Positions 1 through 8,213 of a DNA stretch of 64,000 nt are shown here, piece by piece. This stretch comes from Paracraurococcus lichenis (lineage in GTDB: Bacteria > Pseudomonadota > Alphaproteobacteria > Acetobacterales > Acetobacteraceae). How positions within the stretch are numbered: the first letter of the stretch is position 1; the number at the start of each line of letters is the position of its first letter. The notes beneath the pieces are model-generated. The model worked only from the letters and a program-made list of their open reading frames with translations, ran no database searches and was not told the origin of the DNA. The stretch covers positions 124,001-188,000 of the forward strand of contig NZ_JAUTWS010000012.1 of assembly GCF_030657435.1 (NCBI RefSeq), in the 5' to 3' direction. A program made the position numbers and the translations under genes.

Positions 1-305
1 CCGCGCTCGACGGCGTCTCTATGATCGTGCTGACCACCTCCATCGTCATCCCGCTGGTGCAGCAGGCCGGCTTCGACCTGGTGTGGTTCGGCATTTTCAT
101 CGTGCTGCTGGTCGAGATCGCGGAGATCACGCCGCCCGTCGGCTTCAACCTCTTCGTCATGCAGACCATGACGGGGCGGGAGCAGACCGAGGTCGCCATG
201 GCCTCGCTGCCCTTCTTCCTGATGCTGGTGCTGACGGTGGTGCTCTGCACCATCTTCCCGGTGACGCTGGTCACCGGGCTGCCGGAATGGCTGCTGGCGC
301 AGTAG
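1..305 (+). CDS. TRAP transporter large permease (DctM family), C-terminal end only
   Basis: The reading frame is already open at base 3 and runs to a TAG at 303-305, so only about the last 100 residues are present. It encodes two long hydrophobic helices separated by the segment EIAEITPPVGFNLFV, which is typical of the C-terminal part of DctM/TRAP large permeases, where the ITPPVGxNLFV stretch is highly conserved. These proteins form the membrane channel of secondary transporters fed by a periplasmic binding protein. The rest of the gene, and probably dctQ and dctP, lie upstream of the window. Substrate cannot be inferred. Confidence 0.88.
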   Translation, partial: ALDGVSMIVLTTSIVIPLVQQAGFDLVWFGIFIVLLVEIAEITPPVGFNLFVMQTMTGREQTEVAMASLPFFLMLVLTVVLCTIFPVTLVTGLPEWLLAQ

Positions 306-410
306 CGCCTGCGCCATGACGGGCGCCGGGACCGCCGGCGCCCGCCTGGCCCAATGCGGATCGCCGCCGCGCGGGAGCGCCCGGAGACGCGGATCCGCTC
401 CGCGCTGGCC

Positions 411-908
411 CTACTGGACCGGCGCCGCGGGTGCCGATGTGCCGGACGGCGTGGTCGAGGCGGCCCCCGTCGTCGCCGGGCCGGTGCCGGTGGTTCCCGT
501 CCCGGTCGTGGTGGTCGCGCCGGTGCCGGTGCCGACCATGCCGCCGCCCATATAGGCCCGGTCGCTCTCGCGCTGCGCGTCGCGCCGTGCCTGTGCGGTC
601 TGGTGCCGGCTGCGGTGCGTGCTCGAAGCGGCCTTGCCGTCGCCGACCGGGGTGCGGACCTCGGGGTTGCTCCAGACCGGCTTGCCGAGGTTCACCTCGT
701 TCGGGGAGGTCGTCGCGCCGGTGATGGCGCCCGCGCCGCCGCCGATCGCCGCCCCGGCGAGCGCGCCCACCGGCCCGCCGAGCGCCCCGATCCCGGCCCC
801 GGTCGCGGCACCCGCGGCCGCGCCGCCGGTCGTCCGGTCCGTGCTGTTGGTCCCGCAGGCCGCAAGCGTCACGGCCAGGGCCGCGGCGCCGAGCACAGTG
901 CGAATCAT
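411..908 (-). CDS. Glycine-zipper lipoprotein (hypothetical)
   Basis: A 165-residue protein. The start is the ATG at 908 because GAGGAGG lies just upstream and because it opens a lipoprotein signal peptide: MIRT, a hydrophobic stretch and the lipobox LAAC with Cys18. The mature part begins with a glycine/alanine-rich segment of the glycine-zipper type (GAATGAGIGALGGPVGALAG), about residues 30-65, which can insert into or span a membrane. It ends in a low-complexity Thr/Gly/Ala/Pro tail. Such proteins are usually outer-membrane lipoproteins of the SlyB/17 kDa-antigen type; the precise role is unknown. An upstream in-frame start at 1022 would destroy the signal peptide and is rejected. Confidence 0.72.
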   Translation of the reverse strand: MIRTVLGAAALAVTLAACGTNSTDRTTGGAAAGAATGAGIGALGGPVGALAGAAIGGGAGAITGATTSPNEVNLGKPVWSNPEVRTPVGDGKAASSTHRSRHQTAQARRDAQRESDRAYMGGGMVGTGTGATTTTGTGTTGTGPATTGAASTTPSGTSAPAAPVQ

Positions 909-1104
909 CGTCGCCCTCCTCATCCTGTCGCGGGCGATACCGGCTCCGGCGCGGGGCCGGAACCATCGCCTGCCCGCAGGGTTCGGAACGCGCCCGCGCC
1001 GAGTTGGTTGCGGCGACGTCAACCCCAGGGGGAGGGCCCGGCGCGACCGGCCCGCGGCGGCGGGCGGGGCCGGGGCGCGGGGAAGGGTGCGGTGCCCGCC
1101 GGGG

Positions 1105-1782
1105 TCAGGCGAAGCGCCGGGCGGGCGTCATGTCGGTGATGCGGTCCTCGACCGTTTGCACCCCCGGCACGCCCGCCGCGATCGCCACCAGTCCACGCCG
1201 CACCGCCGCCGAATGGCAGAAGCCATAGAGCGTCACCACGCCCTCGGCGACCTCGAAGAAGACATAGGGCGCATCCGCCCAGGGCAGGCGGTGGATCTCC
1301 GCCGTGAGCGCCGCGCGGATCGCGCCGTCCGAGGTATCGGCCGCCGGCGCGAGCAGCGCCCGCAGCAGGTCGGCGCGGGAGAGGATGCCGACCAGCACGC
1401 CATCCTGCACCACCGGCAGGCGGCGGACATTGTGCGTCTCCAGCAGATGCGCGGCGTGCTCGACCGTCACCTCCTCGGTCACCGTGACGAGGTCGCGGGT
1501 CATGATGTCGCCCGCGGTCGCGCCGTGCACCGTGGCGTAGCGCGCCGCCGCCTGGTCGCGGTCGTAGAAGAGGGCGCGGAGGAAGCCCGGTTCCGGCGCA
1601 TCGCTGGTCGAGAGTCGGCGGATCAGGTCGGCCTCCGAGACGATGCCGAGCAGCATGCCCCAACTGTCGGTGACCGGCACGGCGGAGATGCCGCGCTCGG
1701 CGAGCAGGCGGGCCACGGCCATCACCGGCGCATCGGCCGGGACCGAGACCACCTTGCGGGTCATGACGTCGCGGACCTTCAT
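1105..1782 (-). CDS. CBS-domain pair plus BON domain protein
   Basis: A 225-residue soluble protein starting MKVRDVMTRKVVSV. Two CBS motifs (about residues 1-60 and 90-150; repeated signatures DVMTRKVVSV and DIMTRDLVTV) form a Bateman module that in other proteins binds adenine nucleotides. A BON domain follows (about 155-220; PYVFFEVAEGVVTLYGFC and GVQTVEDRI), a fold associated with lipid or envelope binding. It lies 66 bases downstream of the antiporter gene on the same strand, so cotranscription is likely and it may gate or sense for that transporter (inference). CBS-BON fusions are known in alpha- and betaproteobacteria but their role is poorly defined. Confidence 0.85.
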   Translation of the reverse strand: MKVRDVMTRKVVSVPADAPVMAVARLLAERGISAVPVTDSWGMLLGIVSEADLIRRLSTSDAPEPGFLRALFYDRDQAAARYATVHGATAGDIMTRDLVTVTEEVTVEHAAHLLETHNVRRLPVVQDGVLVGILSRADLLRALLAPAADTSDGAIRAALTAEIHRLPWADAPYVFFEVAEGVVTLYGFCHSAAVRRGLVAIAAGVPGVQTVEDRITDMTPARRFA

Positions 1783-1848
1783 GGCAGGACATCCCTTGCG
1801 ATCGGGTGCCAGATTGCCACCGGCGCGGGCAGGCTGCCTTGCGCGGCG

Positions 1849-3480
1849 TCAAACCTTCTGGGCGAGGCGCCGGGCGCGGGCGGCGGCGCGCTCCGCCTCG
1901 CTCCGCTCGTCGCCGAGGACGGCGCGCACCCGCAGCTCCTCGAGGTCGAGCTCCTGCTCGAGCCTGTGCAGCCCCTCGGCATGCAGCAGGCCGGCCCGGG
2001 CATGCGCGATCAGGCTCTCGCGCGAGGCTTCCAGCGCCGCCAGCCGCAGCCGGCGGCGCGCCGTGCGCTCGGCCGCCGCCGCGCCGCGCTGCGAGGCCGT
2101 GCGGTGCAGGTGCCCGGCGCGATCGCGGAACTCCGGCAGGAGGTCGCGGGCGATCGCGCCCTCCAGCGGGTCGTCCACCCAGCGCTCGAGCTCGGCCAGC
2201 CCCGCGGCGGCGATGATGCGCCGGCCCTCCGCCTCCTCCGGGTCGATCCCGCCATCATGTTCCGGGACCTCCACCTTCAGCCGCCGGATCAGCCATTCCA
2301 GCGTGGTGCCCTGCAGCACCAGCGTCGCCAGGATGGCGACGAAGGCGAGGAAGACCAGCAGGTCGCGCTCCGGCACCTCGAGCGGCAGTGCGATCGCGAC
2401 CGCCAGGCTGACCACCCCGCGCATGCCGGCCCAACCGATGATGGCGGTCTGCCGCGCATCCGGCGGCGGGTCGCCGGCCCGGCTCGGCAGCAGATGGGCG
2501 GAGAGCCAAGCGGTCGGGAAGACCCAGAGGAAGCGGGAGACGATGACGACAGCGGCGATCGCGAGGCCGAGCAGCAGCAACTGCCCCGTGCCGCGATCGG
2601 CGATCCGCGCGAGGACGTGGTTGAGCTGCAGGCCGATGAGGATGAAGACGAGGCTGTTCAGCAGGAACTCGACGAAGCCCCAGACCGCCCGCGCGCCGAG
2701 CCGGCTGCGCGAGGAGAGCAGCGTATGCTGCGCCTGGCCCATCAGCAGCCCGCCGGTGACCACCGCCAGCACGCCGGAGACGCCGACCGCCTCCCCCGCG
2801 AGATAGGCCGCATAGCCCGCGAGGAAGCTGGTCGTGACCTCGAGCAGCGGATCGTCGAGCCGGCGGAAGGCCTCGATCGCCAGCCGCCCGACCGCCCAGC
2901 CGACGGCGATGCCGCCAAGCCCGAGGACGAGGAAGGTCACCGCCCCCTCGGCCGGCATCACGGCGGTATCGGCGACGGCCGCGGCGACGGCGAGCTTGTA
3001 GAGCACCAGCGCCGAGGCATCGTTCACCAGGCTCTCGCCCTGCAGCACCGTCACGATCCGCCGCGGCAGGCGCAGGCGCTGCAGCACCGCCTCCGCCGCC
3101 ACCGCATCCGGCGGCGCGACGATGGCGCCGAGCGCGATGGCGACCGACCAGGGCAGGTCCGGCAGCAGCAGCTTCGCGGCCCAGGCGACGCAGAAGGCCG
3201 TGAAGAGCACGGCGCCGAGCGCGAGCGCCAGGATCGGCCGGAGATTGTCGCGGAAGGCGCGCCAGTCCGTCCGCCAGGCGCTGGCCTGCAGCAGCGGCGG
3301 CAGGAAGAGGGCGAGGGCGAGGTCCGGATCGAGCCGCATCTCCGGCACGCCGGGCGCCACCGCCAGCAGCATGCCGCCGAGGACGAGGATGACGGCATAG
3401 GGCACGCGCAGCCGCCGGGCGAGCAGCGCGAAGCCGATGCAGGCGGCGACCAGCGCGAGGAGGGCTTCGACCAGGTCCAT
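1849..3480 (-). CDS. Na+/H+ antiporter, CPA1 family (NhaP/YjcE-like)
   Basis: A 543-residue protein with about 12 hydrophobic helices in residues 1-400 and a soluble, charged, mostly helical C-terminal domain of about 140 residues. Family signatures include AIVAPPDAVAAEAVL and GESLVNDASALVLYKLAVA; the ND pair in the latter is the conserved ion-binding region of CPA1 exchangers. It should exchange cytoplasmic Na+ (or K+) for protons at the inner membrane. It is followed by the CBS-BON gene and is divergent from the serine protease at 3614, leaving a 133-base region that must hold both promoters. The cation cannot be told from sequence alone. Confidence 0.9.
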   Translation of the reverse strand: MDLVEALLALVAACIGFALLARRLRVPYAVILVLGGMLLAVAPGVPEMRLDPDLALALFLPPLLQASAWRTDWRAFRDNLRPILALALGAVLFTAFCVAWAAKLLLPDLPWSVAIALGAIVAPPDAVAAEAVLQRLRLPRRIVTVLQGESLVNDASALVLYKLAVAAAVADTAVMPAEGAVTFLVLGLGGIAVGWAVGRLAIEAFRRLDDPLLEVTTSFLAGYAAYLAGEAVGVSGVLAVVTGGLLMGQAQHTLLSSRSRLGARAVWGFVEFLLNSLVFILIGLQLNHVLARIADRGTGQLLLLGLAIAAVVIVSRFLWVFPTAWLSAHLLPSRAGDPPPDARQTAIIGWAGMRGVVSLAVAIALPLEVPERDLLVFLAFVAILATLVLQGTTLEWLIRRLKVEVPEHDGGIDPEEAEGRRIIAAAGLAELERWVDDPLEGAIARDLLPEFRDRAGHLHRTASQRGAAAAERTARRRLRLAALEASRESLIAHARAGLLHAEGLHRLEQELDLEELRVRAVLGDERSEAERAAARARRLAQKV

Positions 3481-3613
3481 GCGCCGTCTCTACGCCGGAT
3501 CGGACCGGGCGGCACCCCGTTGCGGCCGGCCTGACCATTTCGTTTGCTGCCCGCCAACCCGCCCGAACGGCCGGGATGCGTCACCGCACCGGTCACACCA
3601 TCTCCGGCGCATC

Positions 3614-4570
3614 ATGCTGGACATCCCATACGCCCCCGCCCCGGACGACACCCTGCTGCTCGATGCCTATTCCCGCGCCGTCACCGCGGCGGTGGACCGC
3701 GTCGGGCCGGCTGTCGTGCATGTGGCGGTGCGCGGGACGCGCGGCGCCGGGGCGGGCTCTGGCGTCGTGGTCTCGCCGGACGGGCTGATCCTGACCAATG
3801 CGCATGTCGTCGCCGGCGCCGAGGCCGTGCAGGTGACGGCGGCCGAGGGGCGGCCCTTCGCGGCGCGGCTGCTGGGCGAGGATCCGGACACCGACCTCGC
3901 CTTGCTTCGCGCCGAGAGCGCGGGCGCGCTGCCGGCGGCCGAACTCGGCGATTCCGCGGCGCTGAAGGTCGGGCAGCTCGCCATCGCCATCGGCAATCCG
4001 CTCGGCTTCTCCTCGACCGTCACGGCGGGCGTGGTCAGCGCGCTCGGCCGCAGCCTCCCCGGCCGCGGCGGGCGGCCGATCGAGGACCTGGTGCAGACCG
4101 ACGCGGCGCTGAACCCGGGCAATTCCGGCGGCGCGCTGGTCGACAGCGCCGGGCGCGTCATCGGCATCAACACCGCCATCATCGCCGGCGCGCAGGGCCT
4201 CTGCTTCGCGGTCGCGGCCAATACGGCGCAGCTCGTGCTCGGCCAGCTCGTCCGCTTCGGCCGGGTGCGGCGGGCGGCACTCGGCCTCACCGGTCAGCGG
4301 GAGGCGGTGCCGCGCCGCTTCGCCCGCGCCCTCGGCCTCGAGCAGGCGACGGGGCTGCTGGTCGCCGCCGTGCAGCCGGGCAGCCCGGCGGCGAAGGCCG
4401 GGATCGACCGCGGCGACCTGATCCTCTCGGTCGGCGGCCAGCCCGTCACCGGCGTCGACACGCTGCTGCGCTGGCTGACCGGCGAGCGCGTCGGCGCGCC
4501 GGCCGAGGTGCTGCTGCTCCGCCGCGGCGATGCGCGGCGCGTCACGGTGGTGCCGGCCGAGCGGGCCTGA
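3614..4570 (+). CDS. Trypsin-like serine protease with PDZ domain (HtrA/Deg type, no signal peptide)
   Basis: A 318-residue protein. The catalytic triad is visible: His in LTNAHVVAG, Asp in DTDLALL, Ser in LNPGNSGGALVD, within the N-terminal 220 residues. A single PDZ domain follows (about 225-315; VQPGSPAAKAGIDRGDLIL). Unlike DegP/DegQ, I see no N-terminal signal peptide or membrane anchor: the protein begins MLDIPYAPAPDDTLLLDAYS. The start at 3614 was chosen because upstream sequence in frame is low-complexity and overlaps the divergent antiporter region. Location is therefore likely cytoplasmic, which is unusual for the family; substrate unknown. Confidence 0.85.
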   Translation: MLDIPYAPAPDDTLLLDAYSRAVTAAVDRVGPAVVHVAVRGTRGAGAGSGVVVSPDGLILTNAHVVAGAEAVQVTAAEGRPFAARLLGEDPDTDLALLRAESAGALPAAELGDSAALKVGQLAIAIGNPLGFSSTVTAGVVSALGRSLPGRGGRPIEDLVQTDAALNPGNSGGALVDSAGRVIGINTAIIAGAQGLCFAVAANTAQLVLGQLVRFGRVRRAALGLTGQREAVPRRFARALGLEQATGLLVAAVQPGSPAAKAGIDRGDLILSVGGQPVTGVDTLLRWLTGERVGAPAEVLLLRRGDARRVTVVPAERA

Positions 4571-4575
4571 GGCTC

Positions 4576-4731
4576 TCAGCGCCGCCGGCGCAGCAGCGCC
4601 AGTGCCACCACGACCGCGGCGACCAGGGCGATGCCGACCATGCCCTCGACGACGCCGAAATTATCGGCATCGCGCGAGAGGAAGAGCGCGGTGACCGCGC
4701 CCGCCGCGACGAGGACGAGGCGCGCCCACAC
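4576..4731 (-). CDS. Small two-helix membrane protein (51 aa, GTG start)
   Basis: A short frame read from a GTG at 4731 to TGA at 4576-4578. It encodes a hydrophobic helix (ARLVLVAAGAVTALFL), a short polar loop (SRDADNFGVVEG), a second helix (MVGIALVAAVVVALALL) and a terminal RRRR, so the C terminus is predicted cytoplasmic by the positive-inside rule. AGAGG lies five bases before the GTG. It starts only six bases after the stop of the ABM gene, in the same frame and direction, suggesting the last cistron of that unit. No family recognised. Confidence 0.6.
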   Translation of the reverse strand: MWARLVLVAAGAVTALFLSRDADNFGVVEGMVGIALVAAVVVALALLRRRR

Positions 4732-4737
4732 CGGCCT

Positions 4738-5061
4738 CTAGCCCGCCGCCTTCGTCAGGACCTGCACCGCCTCGAAGCCCTCGAATTCCGGCGGGCCGAG
4801 ATAGAGCGGCTTCGTCCCGCCGGCGCCGCGATGCGCCATGCGGAAGGCCTCGGATCGCGTCCAGGCCTCGAAGTCGGCGCGAGAGGCCCAGACGGTGTGG
4901 GAGGCGTAGAGGGTGTGGTCCTCCCGCTGCGGCCCTTTCAGCAGCGCGAATTCGACGAAGCCCGGCACCGTGTGCAGGTGGCTGTCGCGCGACTTCCACA
5001 TGGTCTCGAACTCGGCCTCGGCGCCCTGCGCGACGCGGAAGCGGTTCATCGCGATGAACAT
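4738..5061 (-). CDS. Antibiotic-biosynthesis-monooxygenase (ABM) domain protein, HmoA/IsdG-like
   Basis: A 107-residue single-domain protein with the ferredoxin-like ABM fold signature: MNRFRVAQGAEAEFETMW, then PGFVEFALLKG, and a C-terminal strand. The layout resembles small heme-degrading monooxygenases (HmoA, IsdG) and related putative quinol monooxygenases, which act as cytoplasmic dimers. A heme role is inferred from family similarity only; there is no heme uptake locus nearby. It lies 14 bases after the SDR gene and just before the small membrane protein, so the three probably form one transcript. Confidence 0.75.
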   Translation of the reverse strand: MFIAMNRFRVAQGAEAEFETMWKSRDSHLHTVPGFVEFALLKGPQREDHTLYASHTVWASRADFEAWTRSEAFRMAHRGAGGTKPLYLGPPEFEGFEAVQVLTKAAG

Positions 5062-5075
5062 GCGTGCTCTCTCCC

Positions 5076-5834
5076 TCAGGCACTCGCCCGGCGCGTGCCG
5101 CCGTCCACATGGATCACCTGGCCGGTGATGTAGCGCGCCAGCGGCGAGGCCAGCCAGACCGCGAGCACCGCCAGGTCCTCCGGCTGGCCGATATAGCCCG
5201 CCGGCACCTCCTTCTCCGCCCAGGCGCGGCGGCTCTCCTCGGTCGGCATGACGCGCTGGTCGATCTGCTCGGAGCGGATGCGGCCGGGCGGGATGGAGTT
5301 CACCGTGATGCCGTCGCGCCCGACCTCCCGCGACAGCGCCTTGGCCCAGATATGGGTGGCGCCGTTCGGGGCATTGGCCGGGTTGATGCTGAAGGGCTCG
5401 TCCGGGCCGGTGACGTTGATGATCCGGCCGAAGCCCTGCGCCCGCATGGCCGGGACCAGGGCATGGGTGAGGCGGCGGGCGGCGTGGAAGTTCAGCTCCA
5501 TCGCCTCTTGCCAGACCGCCTCCGGACCCAGTTCCCCCGGCGGCTGGCCGCGGCTGCCGCCGGCATTGTTGACCAGGATGTCGCAGCGCCCGAAGCGGCC
5601 GAGCAGGGCGTCGCGGATGCGCGCCGCCGCCGCCGGGTCGGTGATGTCCTCGGCGAGGATCAGCGGCTCGGCCGAGGCCGGCAGCTCCGCCGCGAGCGCT
5701 TCCAGCAGCGGCCGCCGCCGCGCGAGGATCGCCAGGCGGCAGCCCTCGGCGGCCAGCAGGCGCGCGATGCCGCGGCCGATGCCGGCCGAGGCGCCGGTGA
5801 CCAGCGCGACCTTGCCCGCGAGTTGCAGATCCAT
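5076..5834 (-). CDS. SDR-family protein lacking the catalytic tyrosine
   Basis: A 252-residue short-chain dehydrogenase/reductase fold: the NAD(P)-binding motif TGASAGIG at residues 13-20, DILVNNAGG at 85-92 and a C-terminal IHVDGG. The catalytic tetrad is incomplete. Asn115 (MELNF) and Lys165 are present, but the YxxxK tyrosine position is His161 (HIWAK), and no clear serine sits about 12-13 residues ahead in the usual SS context. It is therefore an atypical SDR, possibly non-oxidoreductase or using a different acid/base. ATG 5834 is preferred over the GTG at 5840 because AAGGGGG spaces well only to the ATG. Follows the tctA terminator, so it likely has its own promoter. Confidence 0.82.
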   Translation of the reverse strand: MDLQLAGKVALVTGASAGIGRGIARLLAAEGCRLAILARRRPLLEALAAELPASAEPLILAEDITDPAAAARIRDALLGRFGRCDILVNNAGGSRGQPPGELGPEAVWQEAMELNFHAARRLTHALVPAMRAQGFGRIINVTGPDEPFSINPANAPNGATHIWAKALSREVGRDGITVNSIPPGRIRSEQIDQRVMPTEESRRAWAEKEVPAGYIGQPEDLAVLAVWLASPLARYITGQVIHVDGGTRRASA

Positions 5835-5878
5835 CGGCACCCCCTTGCGTCGCGCCGCCAGCCTGCGTCCGGCCCGGG

Positions 5879-5914
5879 CAAAAGAAAAGCCGCCCCGGCG
5901 GACCGGGGCGGCTT
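5879..5914 (-). terminator. Rho-independent terminator of tctCBA
   Basis: A perfect 10-bp inverted repeat (GCCGCCCCGG at 5889-5898, CCGGGGCGGC at 5903-5912, four-base loop), extended by AA/TT pairs. On the minus strand it is followed by TTTTCTTTT. It begins 29 bases past the tctA stop at 5941, as expected for termination of the tct transcript before the SDR gene. Confidence 0.85.
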
Positions 5915-5940
5915 CCTCGGGCGGCGGACGGGGCGGGCGG

Positions 5941-7440
5941 TCAGCCCGCCATCGCCGCCTCCTTGCCCTTGCGCAGGTTGGGCAGCAGCATCGCCGCCAG
6001 CGTCACCGCGGCGATGCCGAGCAGCGTGGCGCTGATCGGCCGCTGCAGGAAGATCATCGGGTCGCCGCGCGAGAGCAGCATGGCGCGGCGCAGGTGCTCC
6101 TCCATCATCGGGCCGAGCACGAAGCCGATCAGCAGCGGCGCCGGCTCCATCCGCAGCTTGTTGCAGAAATAGCCGAAGATCGCGAACAGCACCGTCGAGT
6201 AGACGTCGAAGACGTTGTTGTTCACCGAATAGGCGCCGATGCAGCAGAAGACCAGGATCGACGGGTAGAGGTACTTGTAGGGCACCTGCAGCAGCTTCAC
6301 CCACATGCCGATCATCGGCAGGTTGATGACCAGCAGCATGACATTGCCGATCCACATGGAGCAGATCAGGCCCCAGAAGAGGTCGGGCTGCGCCTCCACC
6401 ATGCGGGGACCCGGCTGGATGCCCTGGATGATCAGCGCGCCGACCATCAGCGCCATGACCGCGTTCGCCGGGATGCCGAGCGTCAGCAGCGGGATGAAGC
6501 TGGTCTGCGCCGCGGCGTTGTTCGCCGCCTCCGGCCCCGCCACGCCCTCGATCGCGCCCTGGCCGAAGAGGTGCCGGCCCTTCGACATCTTCCGCTCCAT
6601 CATGTAGGAGCCGAAGGCCGCGAGCGAGGCGCCGCCGCCCGGCAGGATGCCGAGCACCGAGCCGACCACCGTGCCGCGCAGCACCGAGGGCGTCGCCCGC
6701 TTCCATTCCTCCTTCGTGAGCCAGAGGCTGTCCACCTTGGTCTTGAGGACCGAGCGGGCCTCCGGCTTCTCGAGGTTGAGGATGATCTCGGCGATGCCGA
6801 ACATGCCCATGGCGAGCGCCACGAAGCTGATGCCGTCGGAGAGTTCGGGGATGCCGAAGGTGAAGCGCTGCTGGCCAGTCTGGACGTCGGTGCCGACGAG
6901 GCCGAGCAGGACGCCCATGACCACCATGGCCACCGACTTCAGCACCGAGCCCTGCGCCAGCACCGCCGAGATGATGAGGCCGAGCAGCATCAGCGAGAAG
7001 TAGTCGGCCGGGCCGAAGGAGAGCGCGACCTGCGTCAGCAGCGGGCCGGAGGCGGCGACGAGGATGGTGGCGACGGAGCCCGCGAAGAAGGAGCCGAGCG
7101 CCGAGGTCGCCAGCGCCGCGCCCGCCCGCCCGTTGCGGGCCATCTTGTAGCCCTCGAGCGTGGTCACGACCGAGCTGATCTCGCCCGGCAGGTTCAGCAG
7201 GATGGCGGTGGTGGAGCCGCCATACTGCGCGCCGTAATAGATGCCGGCGAGCATGATGATGGCCGTCGTCGCCGGCTGGCCGAAGGTGATCGGCAGCAGC
7301 AGCGAGATGGTGGCGACCGGCCCGATGCCCGGCAGCACGCCGATGGCGGTGCCGATCAGCGCGCCGATGAGCGCGAAGAGCAGGTTCTGGAAACTGAGCG
7401 CGACGGCGAAGCCGTGCGCCAGGTTGGCGAAGATGTCCAT
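5941..7440 (-). CDS. tctA: Tripartite tricarboxylate transporter, large permease TctA
   Basis: A 499-residue, strongly hydrophobic protein with about 12 helices. TctA signatures include LPGIGPVATISLLLPITFG near residue 40, GIYYGAQYGGSTTAILLNLP near 67-86, and GILPGGGASLAAFGSYMMER in the middle. With TctB it forms the inner-membrane channel of a secondary transporter driven by ion gradient and fed by the periplasmic TctC protein. It is the last gene of tctCBA, 31 bases after tctB, and is closed by the hairpin at 5879-5914. TTT transporters take up citrate, other carboxylates or aromatic acids; the substrate here is unknown but should match the divergent hydrolase operon. Confidence 0.95.
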   Translation of the reverse strand: MDIFANLAHGFAVALSFQNLLFALIGALIGTAIGVLPGIGPVATISLLLPITFGQPATTAIIMLAGIYYGAQYGGSTTAILLNLPGEISSVVTTLEGYKMARNGRAGAALATSALGSFFAGSVATILVAASGPLLTQVALSFGPADYFSLMLLGLIISAVLAQGSVLKSVAMVVMGVLLGLVGTDVQTGQQRFTFGIPELSDGISFVALAMGMFGIAEIILNLEKPEARSVLKTKVDSLWLTKEEWKRATPSVLRGTVVGSVLGILPGGGASLAAFGSYMMERKMSKGRHLFGQGAIEGVAGPEAANNAAAQTSFIPLLTLGIPANAVMALMVGALIIQGIQPGPRMVEAQPDLFWGLICSMWIGNVMLLVINLPMIGMWVKLLQVPYKYLYPSILVFCCIGAYSVNNNVFDVYSTVLFAIFGYFCNKLRMEPAPLLIGFVLGPMMEEHLRRAMLLSRGDPMIFLQRPISATLLGIAAVTLAAMLLPNLRKGKEAAMAG

Positions 7441-7471
7441 GGCCCGTGCGGTTCCCTTCCCGGCGCCTGGT

Positions 7472-8074
7472 TCAGAACTGCGGCCAGACGGCCACGCGGA
7501 TGTCGAGCTGCTTGATGAAGACCCACCAGCAGAGCGCGAGCAGGAACACCGTCATGCCCAGCACGCCGAGCGGCCGCTGCCGGTGCTCCGGCTCGGCCAT
7601 GGCGGAGATGATGATGGTGGCGGTCAGCGCCAGCATCAGCCCGCCCTGCTCCAGCAGCAGGCAGAAGGCGCACATGGCGGCGCAGATGAAGCCCATCAGC
7701 CGCCAGCCCGCGGCGATGCACATGACGAGGAAGCCGACCAGCATGCCGATGCCGAGGCTGGCATAGGAGGTGGTGAAGAAGCTGCCGAGATAGGGCGCGA
7801 CCAGCATGGTCGCGGTGCCGGCGGCGACGGCGAGCACGACGGCGCCGATCTCGAAGCCGGTCCATTTCTCCAGCGGGTCCGGGCCGTTGAAGAAGGCGAG
7901 CACCAGCACGAGCGCGCCGAGGCCGATCTGGATCCAGAAGACCAGCATCGGCATGTAGCCCGGGCCCATGCGGCGCGCCGAGCCGAGCGAATGGTCCTGG
8001 TTGAGCCAGAGGCCGACGACGGCCAGCAGGATCAGGAACACCCCGGCGGTGATGTCCTTGGCGTTGATCTTCAT
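7472..8074 (-). CDS. tctB: Tripartite tricarboxylate transporter, small permease TctB
   Basis: A 200-residue membrane protein with four to five hydrophobic helices. The N-terminal pattern KDITAGVFLILLAVVGLWL followed by GSARRMGPGYMPM is characteristic of TctB (the xxGxxRxMGPGYxP loop after helix 1). The start at 8074 is set by this pattern and by AAGGG upstream; a longer frame up to 8287 encodes only Arg/Gly/Pro-rich sequence. It sits between tctC and tctA in the usual order. Confidence 0.92.
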   Translation of the reverse strand: MKINAKDITAGVFLILLAVVGLWLNQDHSLGSARRMGPGYMPMLVFWIQIGLGALVLVLAFFNGPDPLEKWTGFEIGAVVLAVAAGTATMLVAPYLGSFFTTSYASLGIGMLVGFLVMCIAAGWRLMGFICAAMCAFCLLLEQGGLMLALTATIIISAMAEPEHRQRPLGVLGMTVFLLALCWWVFIKQLDIRVAVWPQF

Positions 8075-8213
8075 GTAGCGACCCTTCTCGGCTCCCACCA
8101 TTCCCGGGGCGGGCCCCGGGTCTCCGTTGCATCCCGCGGCAACCGGCCCGCCGCCCCGCCCGCGCGCCCCGCAGGCTGCGGGTGTCGCGCGGCCGGCCGG
8201 GCCGGTCTTCCGC

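Noticed and set aside
619..3534. A 971-residue open frame on the plus strand opposite the lipoprotein, CBS-BON and antiporter genes
   Set aside because: Its translation is Arg/Ala/Gly/Asp-rich with no domain, as expected for the antisense of GC-rich genes; the minus-strand genes have clear families and start signals.
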